Source of the DNA: Alteribacter keqinensis
GTDB taxonomy: Bacteria; Bacillota; Bacilli; Bacillales; Salisediminibacteriaceae
Reading direction: 5' to 3'
Assembly (NCBI RefSeq): GCF_003710255.1
Contig: NZ_RHIB01000002.1
Span: 372,001 to 436,000 of the forward strand
DNA: 64,000 nucleotides
Part shown: piece after piece, positions 8,994 through 17,576 of the stretch
Position numbering within the stretch: the stretch's first letter is position 1
Layout of the letters: each line of letters starts with the position of its first letter
Notes under the pieces: generated by a model
Database searches by the model: none
The model's input: the letters and a program-made list of their open reading frames with translations, nothing else
What the model was told of the DNA's origin: nothing
Translations under genes and position numbers: made by a program

Positions 8994-10241
8994 TTAGTTA
9001 AGGCGTCTAGCGGAATTTTGCTGGAAATCGTCCAGCTCTTCGTCTAGGTCGGCGCCACCGCGGTTGATGCGCTCAAGGGAGGACAAGAGATCCTGGGCCA
9101 CGTTTTCCCACTGGCTCAGTACCGGAGGAGCTACGGCTTCTTCCAGCTGGTCGCCAAAAACGGCAAGCTTTTCATCTTCCTGAAGCTCCTCGTCATCCCA
9201 GGCAGACTGGCGGGCAGGCAGTGCGTTTGTCTCCTTGAACCATTCGACCTGCGTTTCAGGCTGGGACATATACGTGATAAACTCCAGAGATTCTTCTACA
9301 TGCTCTGTTTCAGCGAATACGCTCAAGTGGGAACCGCCGATCGCAGAAGCGTTACGCTCACTGCCTGGTAGCATAGCAACATCCCAGTCTCCGTCAATGT
9401 CAGGTGCACTGTCACGAAGGATGTTGACCATCCATGGTCCGCTTGAGAACATCGGCTTGCTTCCTTCTTCAAAGCCCTGCTCAATCGGCACACCTTCTGT
9501 TACTTGAACCAGTTCTTCATCGAAGAATGTGTGGTAGTAGGCCATTGCTTCTCTGAATGCCGGATCGGCAAAGTTCTCCTCTGCTTCTTCTTCGTTAAAT
9601 TCCCACCCGTTCTGCCATGCGAAGATTGGCGGAACAAGCTGGTCATTCTGATCGATATCATAGCCGTACATGCCGTCACCACGGTCGGCAAGCTCACGGG
9701 ATACTTCCAGCATCTCATCCCAGTTCTGAGGCGGCTCGCTGAAGCCGTGCTCTTCAAGGATATCCGTGCGGTAGAACAGCACGCGGGTATCTACATACCA
9801 CGGCACACCGTAAACGCCGTCATCGTAAACCGTTGTATCAAGGGCCCCTTCAAAGAAATCATCATTGCTGATCACGTCGTACTCATCTGCGTATTCTGAC
9901 AGATCAAGGAATGCCCCGGCGCCTGCAAACTCAGCCACCCACGTGGTTCCAAGCTGCAGAACGTCAGGACCGTTACCGGAAGCAACTGCCGTCAGCAGGT
10001 TATCGTGGGCATTATCCCATGGAATCGCCTGAACGTTTACTTCAATATTGTCGTGCTCATTTTCAAAGGCTTCCACGAATGATCCGAGGGCGTTTCCTTC
10101 CTCACCCATGGCCCATACGTCAAGTGTGACCTTGTCACCGTCACCGCCGTTCGCCTGATCTCCGTTTGAATCGCCGTCATTACCACAGCCGGCTACTGCA
10201 AGAACACCGGCAAACATCGCTAAACTCTTTTTAAATTTCAT
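8994..10241 (-). CDS. ABC solute-binding lipoprotein for beta-1,2-glucooligosaccharides
   Basis: Extracellular solute-binding protein, family 1, 415 residues. The signal peptide ends in a lipobox (LAVAGC, Cys19) followed by a Gly/Asp/Asn-rich linker. The mature part is very acidic, as expected in salt-loving bacteria. The ribosome site is TTAGGAGGG. It is the first gene of the importer and phosphorylase operon, with the palindrome TGAAACGTTTCA 22 bp upstream of its start codon. The equivalent Listeria innocua protein (Lin1841) binds sophorooligosaccharides; the same ligand is inferred here from gene content. Confidence 0.87.
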   Translation of the reverse strand: MKFKKSLAMFAGVLAVAGCGNDGDSNGDQANGGDGDKVTLDVWAMGEEGNALGSFVEAFENEHDNIEVNVQAIPWDNAHDNLLTAVASGNGPDVLQLGTTWVAEFAGAGAFLDLSEYADEYDVISNDDFFEGALDTTVYDDGVYGVPWYVDTRVLFYRTDILEEHGFSEPPQNWDEMLEVSRELADRGDGMYGYDIDQNDQLVPPIFAWQNGWEFNEEEAEENFADPAFREAMAYYHTFFDEELVQVTEGVPIEQGFEEGSKPMFSSGPWMVNILRDSAPDIDGDWDVAMLPGSERNASAIGGSHLSVFAETEHVEESLEFITYMSQPETQVEWFKETNALPARQSAWDDEELQEDEKLAVFGDQLEEAVAPPVLSQWENVAQDLLSSLERINRGGADLDEELDDFQQNSARRLN

Positions 10242-10262
10242 CCTGAACCCTCCTAATTTAAG

Positions 10263-10274
10263 TGAAACGTTTCA
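10263..10274. promoter_or_regulatory. LacI-type operator upstream of the importer operon
   Basis: Perfect 12-bp palindrome TGAAACGTTTCA, 22 bp before the binding-protein start codon. It is identical to the site at 12206-12217 and one base off the site at 12139-12150. Bound here, the repressor would lie over the 5' leader close to the ribosome site. A clear sigma-A promoter could not be assigned. Confidence 0.75.
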
Positions 10275-10351
10275 ATTTATTGTTAAAAAATAGTGGCTGA
10301 AAAAGGAGTATCTTCGGTATAAACACGTTACTTTCAAAGTTGAACCTGGAT

Positions 10352-10484
10352 TTCGCTACAGGCGGACGCTTTCCGCGGTCATCACCTCAGCCGCTTCTGG
10401 AAATTCGCCCTGCGGGGTCTTTCGGCTCGGACCTCAACGTTTATTCGTGATGTCAACGCTCGACACTGTAGTCGTCGCCTTTCG
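10352..10484. repeat. Degenerate Bacillus-type intergenic repeat
   Basis: The sequence acaggcggacgctttccgcg, then ctgcggggtctttcggctc and ending gtcgtcgcctttcgct, resembles a non-coding repeat common in alkaliphilic Bacillus genomes. The copy is eroded. A shorter fragment (gctgcaggcggagacattcc) lies at 8951-8970. No gene lies between 10275 and 10606. Confidence 0.45.
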
Positions 10485-10606
10485 CTATTATATTTAGTAT
10501 TTATTGAACAAATATACTCAGATAAAACAAGTAGAATTGCTATTTCTTTATGAAGAGGGGCCGGGGATGATGGCTCCCGGCCAGTCCCTCCTAATTATGA
10601 TCTGTT

Positions 10607-11956
10607 CTATTCGTTAATTGAAAATTCTTCTCTTTCAAGCAGGTGTTCCGGGTTGGACCCGATTTCGTTCTGGTGGAAATAGTTTTTGATCAGTCCGTCA
10701 TGGAGATAGTTGGCGATGGAAAGCATGATCATACCCTGGTCGAGTGCAAGATATGCCTCTGTCACTTCTCCAGTATGGACATTGACGGTGTCATAAAAAC
10801 CGTATGGACCGTAAACTCCCATATCACGTAGCACTTTAATGTTTTCAAAGACGTCCATCGGTGCATATTCAAGTGCCAGGAAGGACGCGTGTGGTGTAAC
10901 GGTACCGTCTTCCGGGTAGCCTTCCATGCCGCCTGCAGGTACGCCGAACTCCTGATAATCACCAGGAACCGCTGCCGGGGAGAAGCCCCATACAGGATAG
11001 CCTTCTTCTTTTGCATGGTCGATCTGCAGTTCCACATGACGTTCATTATTCAGACCAAGACCTTCTGTTCCGAGCTCTTTTTCTTTTACAAGCAGTCCTG
11101 GCATTAAGGCTTCAAACATGCTTCCGCCCCAGCTCGGCACGTACTTGATATCATTGTGCTCATAATGTCCCTGGAAAAAGGTTACGCCGTCATACTCCAC
11201 TTCATACCCTTGTGGGGTCTGACTCTGCCAGTCCCATTCAGGAGGGAATGTACGGTGCATATGCCACCAGTGCTCAGAAGGAACGTCGCCTTTCCCGATT
11301 GCAAGATAGCTTGTGATTCTCGGTTCCGTATAGAATGCCCCGTAGTGATGATCAGTCAGGCTGTCTGTTTCCGCATCGTATCCGCCGCGGAACAGGTTCT
11401 CATCAAAATCGTAAAGAGAGGAATAATCCATATCCTCTGCAAGAGCCAGTGCGTCTTCCTCAAGCTCTTCATATGCTTCCGCTACGACAACCAATCCTGC
11501 CGTAAGCCAGCCGTTATCCACCTGGGAGATAAACTGTCCCCAGTCTGTCATGAGGCTCGCATCGTCCGTATAATACCAGTTATAATACAAGCCGTTCCAC
11601 GTTTCCATGTCCTGCAGACTGTTTATCGTTTTGCTGATTTTCTCAACCGCTTCCTCTTTCTCAATGAAACCCATTTCTTCAGCTGAAATCACGCTCAGCA
11701 TATAAAGTCCGATGTTCGTTGGTGATGTGTGCTTTCCTTCCTCGTCTTCATCCAGGCGGACAATATCATAGGTCAAACCCGTTTCTTCATCCGTAAATTC
11801 CTCAAAATACTCGAAGGTCTTCTTCGCAATCGCATTCAGCTGCTTCTCCAGTGCAATGTCATGCCCGGGAGGATGTGTTGGCTGGGCATGGTGTGTGGAT
11901 GGTAATAATGCAAAAACCAGAACGGCAGTTAACATGATGCTGAATAACTTTTTCAT
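10607..11956 (-). CDS. Secreted GH144-like endo-beta-1,2-glucanase
   Basis: 449 residues with a Sec signal peptide (MKKLFSIMLTAVLVFALLPS). The mature part is one (alpha/alpha)-barrel glycoamylase-like domain (PF10091 type), with motifs TSPTNIGLYMLSVISAE, QVDNGWLTAGL, SWGGSMFEALMPGLL and WGFSPAAVPGDYQEFG. This domain and length match GH144 endo-beta-1,2-glucanases such as those of Chitinophaga. It would release oligosaccharides outside the cell for the adjacent importer. It has its own promoter with an operator at the start site (12206) and a second operator in the leader (12139). A GGCCGGG/CCCCGGCC hairpin lies after the stop (about 10560-10585), with only a weak T-run. Confidence 0.78.
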   Translation of the reverse strand: MKKLFSIMLTAVLVFALLPSTHHAQPTHPPGHDIALEKQLNAIAKKTFEYFEEFTDEETGLTYDIVRLDEDEEGKHTSPTNIGLYMLSVISAEEMGFIEKEEAVEKISKTINSLQDMETWNGLYYNWYYTDDASLMTDWGQFISQVDNGWLTAGLVVVAEAYEELEEDALALAEDMDYSSLYDFDENLFRGGYDAETDSLTDHHYGAFYTEPRITSYLAIGKGDVPSEHWWHMHRTFPPEWDWQSQTPQGYEVEYDGVTFFQGHYEHNDIKYVPSWGGSMFEALMPGLLVKEKELGTEGLGLNNERHVELQIDHAKEEGYPVWGFSPAAVPGDYQEFGVPAGGMEGYPEDGTVTPHASFLALEYAPMDVFENIKVLRDMGVYGPYGFYDTVNVHTGEVTEAYLALDQGMIMLSIANYLHDGLIKNYFHQNEIGSNPEHLLEREEFSINE

Positions 11957-12138
11957 AATCTTAATCGCCCTTTCGTATGGAGATTTGATTTACATGACAA
12001 GTGAGAAAGTTACAGATCCAAATTCTGCTTCCATAACGCCGGCAGCTTCAGCGATCACCTCCTCAAAATTGAAAGACTATAAATACGACTCTTTCCCATG
12101 CGGAAGTATGTACGGGTAGCTGATATCAGATACAAAAT

Positions 12139-12150
12139 TGAAACGTTTCT
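12139..12150. promoter_or_regulatory. Second LacI-type operator in the endo-glucanase leader
   Basis: TGAAACGTTTCT differs by one base from the perfect palindrome at 12206-12217. It lies 67 bp downstream (centre to centre) in the transcribed leader. The pair could allow a repressor loop. Confidence 0.65.
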
Positions 12151-12205
12151 CCAAAATTCCGCGAGACTTATTAATGATTTTCTATGTCTTATGATTGTAA
12201 ATTAG

Positions 12206-12217
12206 TGAAACGTTTCA
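12206..12217. promoter_or_regulatory. LacI-type operator at the endo-glucanase start site
   Basis: Perfect palindrome TGAAACGTTTCA placed 8 bp after the -10 box on the minus strand, so it should overlap the first transcribed bases. It has the CG centre of LacI-family operators. It is two bases shorter in its conserved core than a CcpA cre site, so a local LacI repressor is the better candidate. Confidence 0.78.
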
Positions 12218-12225
12218 ATAATTAA

Positions 12226-12254
12226 ATTGTAGTGTATTTTGTAAGCCTTTTCAA
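12226..12254 (-). promoter_or_regulatory. Sigma-A promoter of the endo-glucanase gene
   Basis: On the minus strand the -35 box is TTGAAA (12249-12254) and the -10 box is TACAAT (12226-12231) with a 17-bp spacer. It predicts a transcript start near 12219 and a leader of about 260 nt before the ATG at 11956. Confidence 0.75.
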
Positions 12255-12787
12255 CAGTTTTTGAAAATTCTTTAAAAATCTTTGCGGTTTAATTTATTTC
12301 ATCCTCTCTGTAATGAGCATCGCACCTGCTAGCAGGTAATGGGGCTGGCTTTGTTAAATCGGAAGGTGGCGAATTTTTGCGGAATGACCGATATATCCAT
12401 AAAATCGACGGATAAACTGCCGACCAGATCCACATCCATCCTACTCCACCGCACCAACTACTAAAACCAACCTTACATTTAAGAGAGTGACTCCCTAATA
12501 CAACAAAACCAAATTGCACCATTTGTACTTTCGTTCAATTACAAACTAAAAGAGACAGCGGCTCGAGCATTCCTTCAGGTCTAAATTCCGCCACAGGCGA
12601 CAACACTGACAGTATCTAAACCAAGGAAGGCTTAATCTTTGACACACAACAACAGTCCAATTTTGCACACACGTCTGTTCATCATTCGGACTTCTAATCT
12701 TGCGAAATTCTTTTATTATAAAAGTAAGTCATTCAACAGTTTCCTGATTTTCAGCTGGCCGGCATTAATGGAAAAGGTGGTGGGTGA
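12255..12787. other. Gene-free divergent region between glucan and PTS loci
   Basis: No credible gene on either strand. The segment accagatccacatcca at 12424-12439 matches the tail of the dispersed repeat at 16566 and 21184. I found no convincing promoter for the PTS operon. The regulator gene begins after AAAGGTGGTGGGTGA. Confidence 0.5.
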
Positions 12788-14851
12788 ATGATGATACTGG
12801 ATCAAAAGAGCGCTCAATTATTGGATGTTCTCGCACTTAAAAATGAACCTGTTTCAGCCGTTGAACTTAGTGAACATCTGCATGTGTCCCGCCGGACGGT
12901 CTATTACAACCTAAACAAGGTGGATGACTGGCTGGCAGACAAGAAGCTCGAGAAAGTTCAGAGAGTCAAGTCGGTTGGTATTTTTCTGACTGAGGAAACG
13001 AAAGAAAAGCTGCCCACATACTTCACGGTAAATCAGCAGTATGATTACTTCTTTTCCTCCGATGAGCGAAGGGCAATTACAACATTTCTCCTCCTCACAA
13101 AAAGCAGCAGCATCTATCTGCAACACATCATTGAGACCACCGGCGCAAGCAGAAATACCTGCTTAAACGATGTCAAATGCCTTCGTAAACAAGCCGGAGA
13201 GTATGAGCTGGATTTATCCTATTCTCATTCCAAAGGCTACACATTTGAGGGAAAAGAGTTCAACATCCGCAGGCTGTTTATGAACACCGTCCATGAAGAC
13301 CTGGATCCGGAGGTGCTGAAAGCGATGATGGGGCTGTGGGAAAAAAATGATTCCCAGATCCCGCAGAACATGAACCACCTCCGCAACCAGATGGAAAAAG
13401 TGTTCGGAGCTCAAGGGAGTACCGGCAGTTTTAACCCGCTGATCTGGTATATGACGTATTGTCTTCAGCGCATCCTGCATCATCATTTTATAGGTGTACC
13501 GGTTGATGAAGCGGACGGGCTTAGAAGCAAAACAATGTACAAGCGCGCAAAGCATCTGACCGAGTCCATCAGCCAAACCTATGAAGTGACTGTCCCTGCC
13601 GGGGAAACAGATTTTTTTACAATCCTCCTCCTCAGCCAACGGATCAATTCCGATAAAGATGACGCAGAGGTTAAAGGACTTGAGGATGTTGTCCGCGCCA
13701 TGGTTCTGGACTTTCAGCGCTATGCGTGTATGCAGTTTCGAAATTACCAGGAGGTGCAGAACAACCTGCTGATTCATATTTTCCCTGCCTACTACCGGTT
13801 AAAATACAAGTTACCTGCAAGAAACCCGTTAACACAATCTGTTAAGGAAAAGTACGGCGATATCTATCAGCTTACGCATAAAGTGGTTCATCATTTGGAA
13901 CGCTTTATAGGTGAAGCTATCCCCGAAGATGAAACCGTCTACATTACGATTCACTTTGGCGGCTGGATGAGAAAAGAAGGGCAGACAGCGGCTGAGAGGA
14001 AACAAGCATTGGTAGTCTGTTCCAGCGGGATCGGGACGTCTCAAATCCTGAGAACACAGCTTGAGACGTTGTTTTCAACCATCGATTTCGAAGTGGTCAC
14101 ATCCGTGGAAGAAGCAACGATTAAACCTGATCTTATTTTTACGACTGTGCCGTTAAAGAACAGAAATGTACCGACCTTTCATGTGAATGCCGTCTTAACA
14201 GAAACGGAAAAAGAACGAATTCTGATGAATGTGAACCGGCTTCTTAACTACAAGGAAGTCAATCCATCACATTCGAAAGTAAAAGACATCCTGCGAGTCG
14301 TGGAAAAGCACGCAACCGTCCACAATCAGGCACAATTACTGTCGGAGATTGAGGAGATTCTATCAAATAAGCCACTTCAGATAAAGGAGCCTTATAAGCC
14401 TATGCTAAATGAAATTATTCAGTCAAACGCGATTCAGATTCTGGATAAAGTGGAGAATTGGCATGAAGGGATTCAAATCGCATCACAGCCCTTGGTCGAT
14501 AACCAATCCATCACACCGGACTATGTATCTGCGATGATTAATAAAGTTGAAGAATTAGGACCTTATGTCATTATCGCTCCTCAAGTAGCGATTCCCCATG
14601 CAAGACCTGAAGACGGGGTGGAGAAACTCGGGATGAGCGTTTTGAAACTAAATGAACCTGTCTGGTTCTCAGAGGAAGACCGTCACCAGGCATCCCTGCT
14701 CTTCGTCCTGGCAGCGGTGGATAATGAGTCCCATCTCAAGGCATTGTCCCAACTATCAACGATGCTGTCCGAGGGAGACAACGTTGAAAAGTTACGGGCA
14801 GCGAAAGACATTGGTGAAATTCAGCAAATCATTGATCAATACAGTGAGTAA
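12788..14851 (+). CDS. PRD-containing PTS regulator with EIIB-like and EIIA domains
   Basis: 687 residues, MtlR/LicR-like layout. An N-terminal DNA-binding HTH (ELSEHLHVSRRTVYYNL, about 24-40) is followed by a second helical/Mga-like part and two PTS regulation domains. Next comes an EIIB-like segment (ALVVCSSGIGTSQILRTQL) with a phosphorylatable Cys, and a C-terminal EIIA domain with the active-site His in VAIPHARPED. Such proteins activate their own PTS operon when phosphorylated appropriately by HPr and EIIs. Directly downstream are EIIB and EIIC genes but no separate EIIA gene, so this EIIA domain may also serve in transport. The first codons are ATG ATG; either may start. Confidence 0.88.
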   Translation: MMILDQKSAQLLDVLALKNEPVSAVELSEHLHVSRRTVYYNLNKVDDWLADKKLEKVQRVKSVGIFLTEETKEKLPTYFTVNQQYDYFFSSDERRAITTFLLLTKSSSIYLQHIIETTGASRNTCLNDVKCLRKQAGEYELDLSYSHSKGYTFEGKEFNIRRLFMNTVHEDLDPEVLKAMMGLWEKNDSQIPQNMNHLRNQMEKVFGAQGSTGSFNPLIWYMTYCLQRILHHHFIGVPVDEADGLRSKTMYKRAKHLTESISQTYEVTVPAGETDFFTILLLSQRINSDKDDAEVKGLEDVVRAMVLDFQRYACMQFRNYQEVQNNLLIHIFPAYYRLKYKLPARNPLTQSVKEKYGDIYQLTHKVVHHLERFIGEAIPEDETVYITIHFGGWMRKEGQTAAERKQALVVCSSGIGTSQILRTQLETLFSTIDFEVVTSVEEATIKPDLIFTTVPLKNRNVPTFHVNAVLTETEKERILMNVNRLLNYKEVNPSHSKVKDILRVVEKHATVHNQAQLLSEIEEILSNKPLQIKEPYKPMLNEIIQSNAIQILDKVENWHEGIQIASQPLVDNQSITPDYVSAMINKVEELGPYVIIAPQVAIPHARPEDGVEKLGMSVLKLNEPVWFSEEDRHQASLLFVLAAVDNESHLKALSQLSTMLSEGDNVEKLRAAKDIGEIQQIIDQYSE

Positions 14852-14878
14852 AACAAAACACATTTAGGAGGAATTAAG

Positions 14879-15151
14879 ATGAAATTATTAGTTGTATGCG
14901 GAAATGGACTTGGAAGCAGCTTTATGGTGGAGATGAACGTAAAAAAGGTATTAAATGAACTGGGAATTGATGCAGAGGTCTCTCATACAGACTTAGCCAC
15001 ATCAAAAACGGAGCTGGCTGATTACTACATCGGTTCACGGGATATCATTATGAACCTGGATGATGGCAACAGAAAGATCATCCCCCTCACTAACTTGATG
15101 GATCAGCAAGAACTGAAGGAAGCGTTGCAAAAACATCTACAGGAGGGATAA
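14879..15151 (+). CDS. PTS EIIB component, ascorbate (Ula) type
   Basis: 90-residue cytoplasmic EIIB with the phosphocysteine loop VVCGNGLGSSFMVEM at the N-terminus (Cys8), typical of the UlaB/SgaB group. The ribosome site is TAGGAGG. Its stop is 3 bp before the EIIC gene, and it follows the regulator by 27 bp, so the three genes form one operon. Family membership says ascorbate or a related substrate; specificity is not proved. Confidence 0.87.
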   Translation: MKLLVVCGNGLGSSFMVEMNVKKVLNELGIDAEVSHTDLATSKTELADYYIGSRDIIMNLDDGNRKIIPLTNLMDQQELKEALQKHLQEG

Positions 15152-15154
15152 TTC

Positions 15155-16417
15155 ATGGCAGAACTGATTATGAATGACATCCTGGGTACACCTGCAATTC
15201 TCGTTGGTCTGTTTGCTCTAATGGGCCTTCTTTTACAGAAAAAAGGAGCTGCTGATACAGTATCCGGGACGTTAAAGACGATCATGGGGTTTGTCATCCT
15301 AGGGGTGGGGGCCGGTGTTCTCATCTCCTCCCTGGACTTCTTCTCACAAATGTTCGAGCGTGCATTCAGCATCCGCGGGGTTATTCCGAACAACGAAGCC
15401 GTTGTAGCGGTAGCGCAGCAGGCATTTGGCACAGAGACAGCCATGATCATGTTATTCGGTATGGTTGCCAATATTGTCATTGCCAGACTGACGCCTCTTA
15501 AGTACATTTTCCTGACCGGACATCATACTTTATTCATGGCGTGTTTAATCGCAGTTATCCTAAGTACAGGCGGCATGGCCGGAGTTCCACTCATTGTTAC
15601 CGGTTCTCTTATCTTAGGATCTGTGATGGCTCTCTTCCCGGCTCTATTACAGCCGTACATGAGACAAATTACAGGAAACGACGACATTGCACTCGGTCAC
15701 TTCGGATCTGTCGGTTACTTTGTTTCAGGAACAATTGGTAAGTACTTTGGTAATAAAGAAAAGACCACAGAAGATATTAAAGTGCCTAAATCACTTGGAT
15801 TTTTACGGGACACTTCCGTTGCTGTCTCTCTTACAATGGCGATTCTGTTTATCGTTGTCGCCCTCTTTGCAGGAGCAACCTTCATTGAAACCGAGCTGAG
15901 TGAAGGAATGAACTTCATTGTCTTCTCTCTTATGCAGGCGATCACGTTTGCCGCCGGTGTGTATGTTGTTCTTGCCGGGGTACGAATGCTGCTGGCGGAA
16001 ATCGTTCCTGCATTTAAAGGAATTGCGGATAAACTCGTGCCTAACGCCAAACCGGCCTTGGATGCACCGATCGTATTCCCATTCGCACCAAACGCTGTTA
16101 TCATCGGATTTTTATTCAGCTTTCTCGCGGGTCTTGGAAGCATGTTCTTCCTACCGATGTTCGGCCTAGCTTTGATCGTACCGGGGCTCGTGCCTCACTT
16201 CTTCACAGGCGCAGCTGCGGGCGTATTCGGAAATGCCATGGGCGGAAGACGAGGCGCAATGCTTGGAGCCGTCACAAACGGTATCCTCATCAGCTTCCTG
16301 CCTGCCCTACTTTTACCGGTACTCGGTTCCCTCGGCTTTGAAGGAACAACATTCGGAGATTCAGACTTTGGCGTTGTCGGTATCCTGTTAGGCTGGCTTG
16401 TGAGTTTGTTTAATTGA
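15155..16417 (+). CDS. PTS EIIC component, ascorbate (UlaA) type
   Basis: Polytopic membrane protein of 420 residues of the UlaA/SgaT fold, with about ten hydrophobic segments and the family pattern LVPGLVPHFFTGAAAGVFGN near residues 335-355. It imports and, with EIIB, phosphorylates its substrate. Genes for ascorbate breakdown (ulaD, ulaE, ulaF, ulaG) are not adjacent. The nearest related gene is the HxlA-like one at 30925, which belongs to another operon. A rho-independent terminator follows at 16446. Confidence 0.88.
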   Translation: MAELIMNDILGTPAILVGLFALMGLLLQKKGAADTVSGTLKTIMGFVILGVGAGVLISSLDFFSQMFERAFSIRGVIPNNEAVVAVAQQAFGTETAMIMLFGMVANIVIARLTPLKYIFLTGHHTLFMACLIAVILSTGGMAGVPLIVTGSLILGSVMALFPALLQPYMRQITGNDDIALGHFGSVGYFVSGTIGKYFGNKEKTTEDIKVPKSLGFLRDTSVAVSLTMAILFIVVALFAGATFIETELSEGMNFIVFSLMQAITFAAGVYVVLAGVRMLLAEIVPAFKGIADKLVPNAKPALDAPIVFPFAPNAVIIGFLFSFLAGLGSMFFLPMFGLALIVPGLVPHFFTGAAAGVFGNAMGGRRGAMLGAVTNGILISFLPALLLPVLGSLGFEGTTFGDSDFGVVGILLGWLVSLFN

Positions 16418-16445
16418 ATCGGCAGCAACAATCTAACTATAAAAG

Positions 16446-16479
16446 GAGAAACGGCCTGGTTGGCTGTTTCTCTTTTTTT
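16446..16479 (+). terminator. Terminator of the PTS operon
   Basis: Stem GAGAAACGGCC / GGCTGTTTCTC with one mismatch and a TGGTT loop, followed by seven T. It lies 29 bp after the EIIC stop. Confidence 0.85.
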
Positions 16480-16565
16480 GCGAGTATTAACTTGGCGACC
16501 CTGAGAAGGTTCTGCCCTTCCTTAATGAAGAACATAACCGCCACCGCTTTGCTTCATAATCAAGT

Positions 16566-16690
16566 TTTGTGTAAAGTTATGCCGGTTTTGTATTAAAATT
16601 TGCCTGCTGAATATTAATTTATGACGGTTTTATGTTAAGATAACCAGATCCACATCCAGTTTACTTCCAATTCCTCCATCCAGACCTCCT
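16566..16690. repeat. Dispersed 125-bp repeat, copy 1
   Basis: It aligns along its length with 21184-21310. Shared pieces are tttgtgtaaag-tatgccggttt, ttatga-tg-tttatgttaag and ataaccagatc-acatcca. Inside each copy the unit tatgNcggttttatNttaagat occurs twice about 55 bp apart. Partial copies are at 25581-25619 and 12424-12439. No ORF is shared. Confidence 0.75.
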
Positions 16691-16777
16691 CCATCATCAA
16701 AGCCACACTTACTCTATCAGTGAAACCCATAAAAATCCGTTCTCATCAGAGAGCTGAACGGCCTTCTTCAAACAAAC

Positions 16778-17101
16778 TTATTCTACTTGTGTTTGTACAG
16801 CCTCTCCTGCAACCTGATCCGGCTTTGCTGCATCGATCATAAGAAAGGTGGCTGTGAGAATGTGCATGACCATGCCCACAAACGGAATCCAAGCCACACA
16901 CGAAGTAATAATGCCCAAGATGCTTCCTGTAGATTCTCTTCCATCCTTTCTTGTCAGAACTAACGTGACGATATGCAACGCCAGCATAATCACTAAAGGC
17001 GTATAAAACAGACTGATGACGATCATCCCGCCCAAGAACGGAATACCGAGCACCGCCTCAAGTCCCCCGGTGACCCACTTTAGAATCCTTGATACTGACA
17101 A
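16778..17101 (-). CDS. Small multi-pass membrane protein, unknown function
   Basis: About 107 residues with three hydrophobic segments (GGLEAVLGIPFLGGMIVISL, LVIMLALHIVTLVL, ILGIITSCVAWIPFVGMVMH). I do not recognise a named family beyond resemblance to small Bacillus membrane proteins. A TTG at 17101 is preceded by GGGGGAGGGG at five bases and is the preferred start; the ATG at 17122 has no ribosome site. It lies 31 bp behind the DUF4190-like gene and is probably cotranscribed with it. Function unknown. Confidence 0.65.
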   Translation of the reverse strand: MSVSRILKWVTGGLEAVLGIPFLGGMIVISLFYTPLVIMLALHIVTLVLTRKDGRESTGSILGIITSCVAWIPFVGMVMHILTATFLMIDAAKPDQVAGEAVQTQVE

Positions 17102-17132
17102 GCTTTCCCCTCCCCCACCCATTCACTTGAGT

Positions 17133-17474
17133 CTAGACTTCAAAAATGGCTACCCATCCCAAGGCAGCAATAAGCATGATAACCAAAATACCGTACAGAA
17201 CCGTAGCAATAATGCTGCACGTCAGCCCGCCAACCGCCAGACCTCTTCCGCCTTCAGAAGACACTTTGATTTCCTTTAGAGCCAGATTCGCAAGAACAAT
17301 CCCAATTATTCCCGTGATCAAACCCACATACGGAATAATCAGGGACAGAATCCCCAGCACAAGAGAGGCCACCGCCTTGCCGTTCACTTTCTCTTTTACA
17401 GCTTCTACACTCTCACCTATCTCACCCACACCCTCTCCATTTTTATCAAAAAAATTAGCACAGAGCAGCTGCAC
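17133..17474 (-). CDS. DUF4190-like small membrane protein
   Basis: Up to 113 residues. The centre matches the DUF4190 pattern: KAVASLVLGILSLIIPYVG, a Gly-rich turn, then LANLALKEIKV and GLAVGGLTCSIIATVLYGI. Two or three membrane spans. The start is uncertain: the GTG at 17474 has no strong ribosome site and an internal GTG is possible. It is paired with the membrane protein gene just downstream. Role unknown; similar proteins are often found next to envelope genes. Confidence 0.65.
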   Translation of the reverse strand: MQLLCANFFDKNGEGVGEIGESVEAVKEKVNGKAVASLVLGILSLIIPYVGLITGIIGIVLANLALKEIKVSSEGGRGLAVGGLTCSIIATVLYGILVIMLIAALGWVAIFEV

Positions 17475-17576
17475 ACTGTTGCTAATGTGATGTCTATGCT
17501 CGTCGCACGAAGAAGTGAACAGGATAAGACGAAAATGTTATGTGGGGCAGCTTTCACGTGACAACTTTAATACGAA

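Noticed and set aside
11990-12058. 22-codon open frame in the endo-glucanase leader beginning GTG within GAGGAGGTG
   Set aside because: The start codon overlaps the ribosome-site sequence itself, leaving no spacing. It could be a leader peptide or remnant, but nothing supports translation.
10263-12217. TGAAACGTTTCA sites as CcpA cre boxes
   Set aside because: They share the CG centre but the conserved bases are two positions too close; three sites confined to one locus with its own LacI gene favour the local regulator.
12289-12522. 77-codon open frame on the minus strand
   Set aside because: No ribosome site; its middle coincides with the tail of the dispersed repeat and its composition is not protein-like.
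12788-16417. Firm assignment as an ascorbate catabolic operon
   Set aside because: Only EIIB/EIIC type supports it; no ula catabolic genes adjoin, so ascorbate is left as a possibility.
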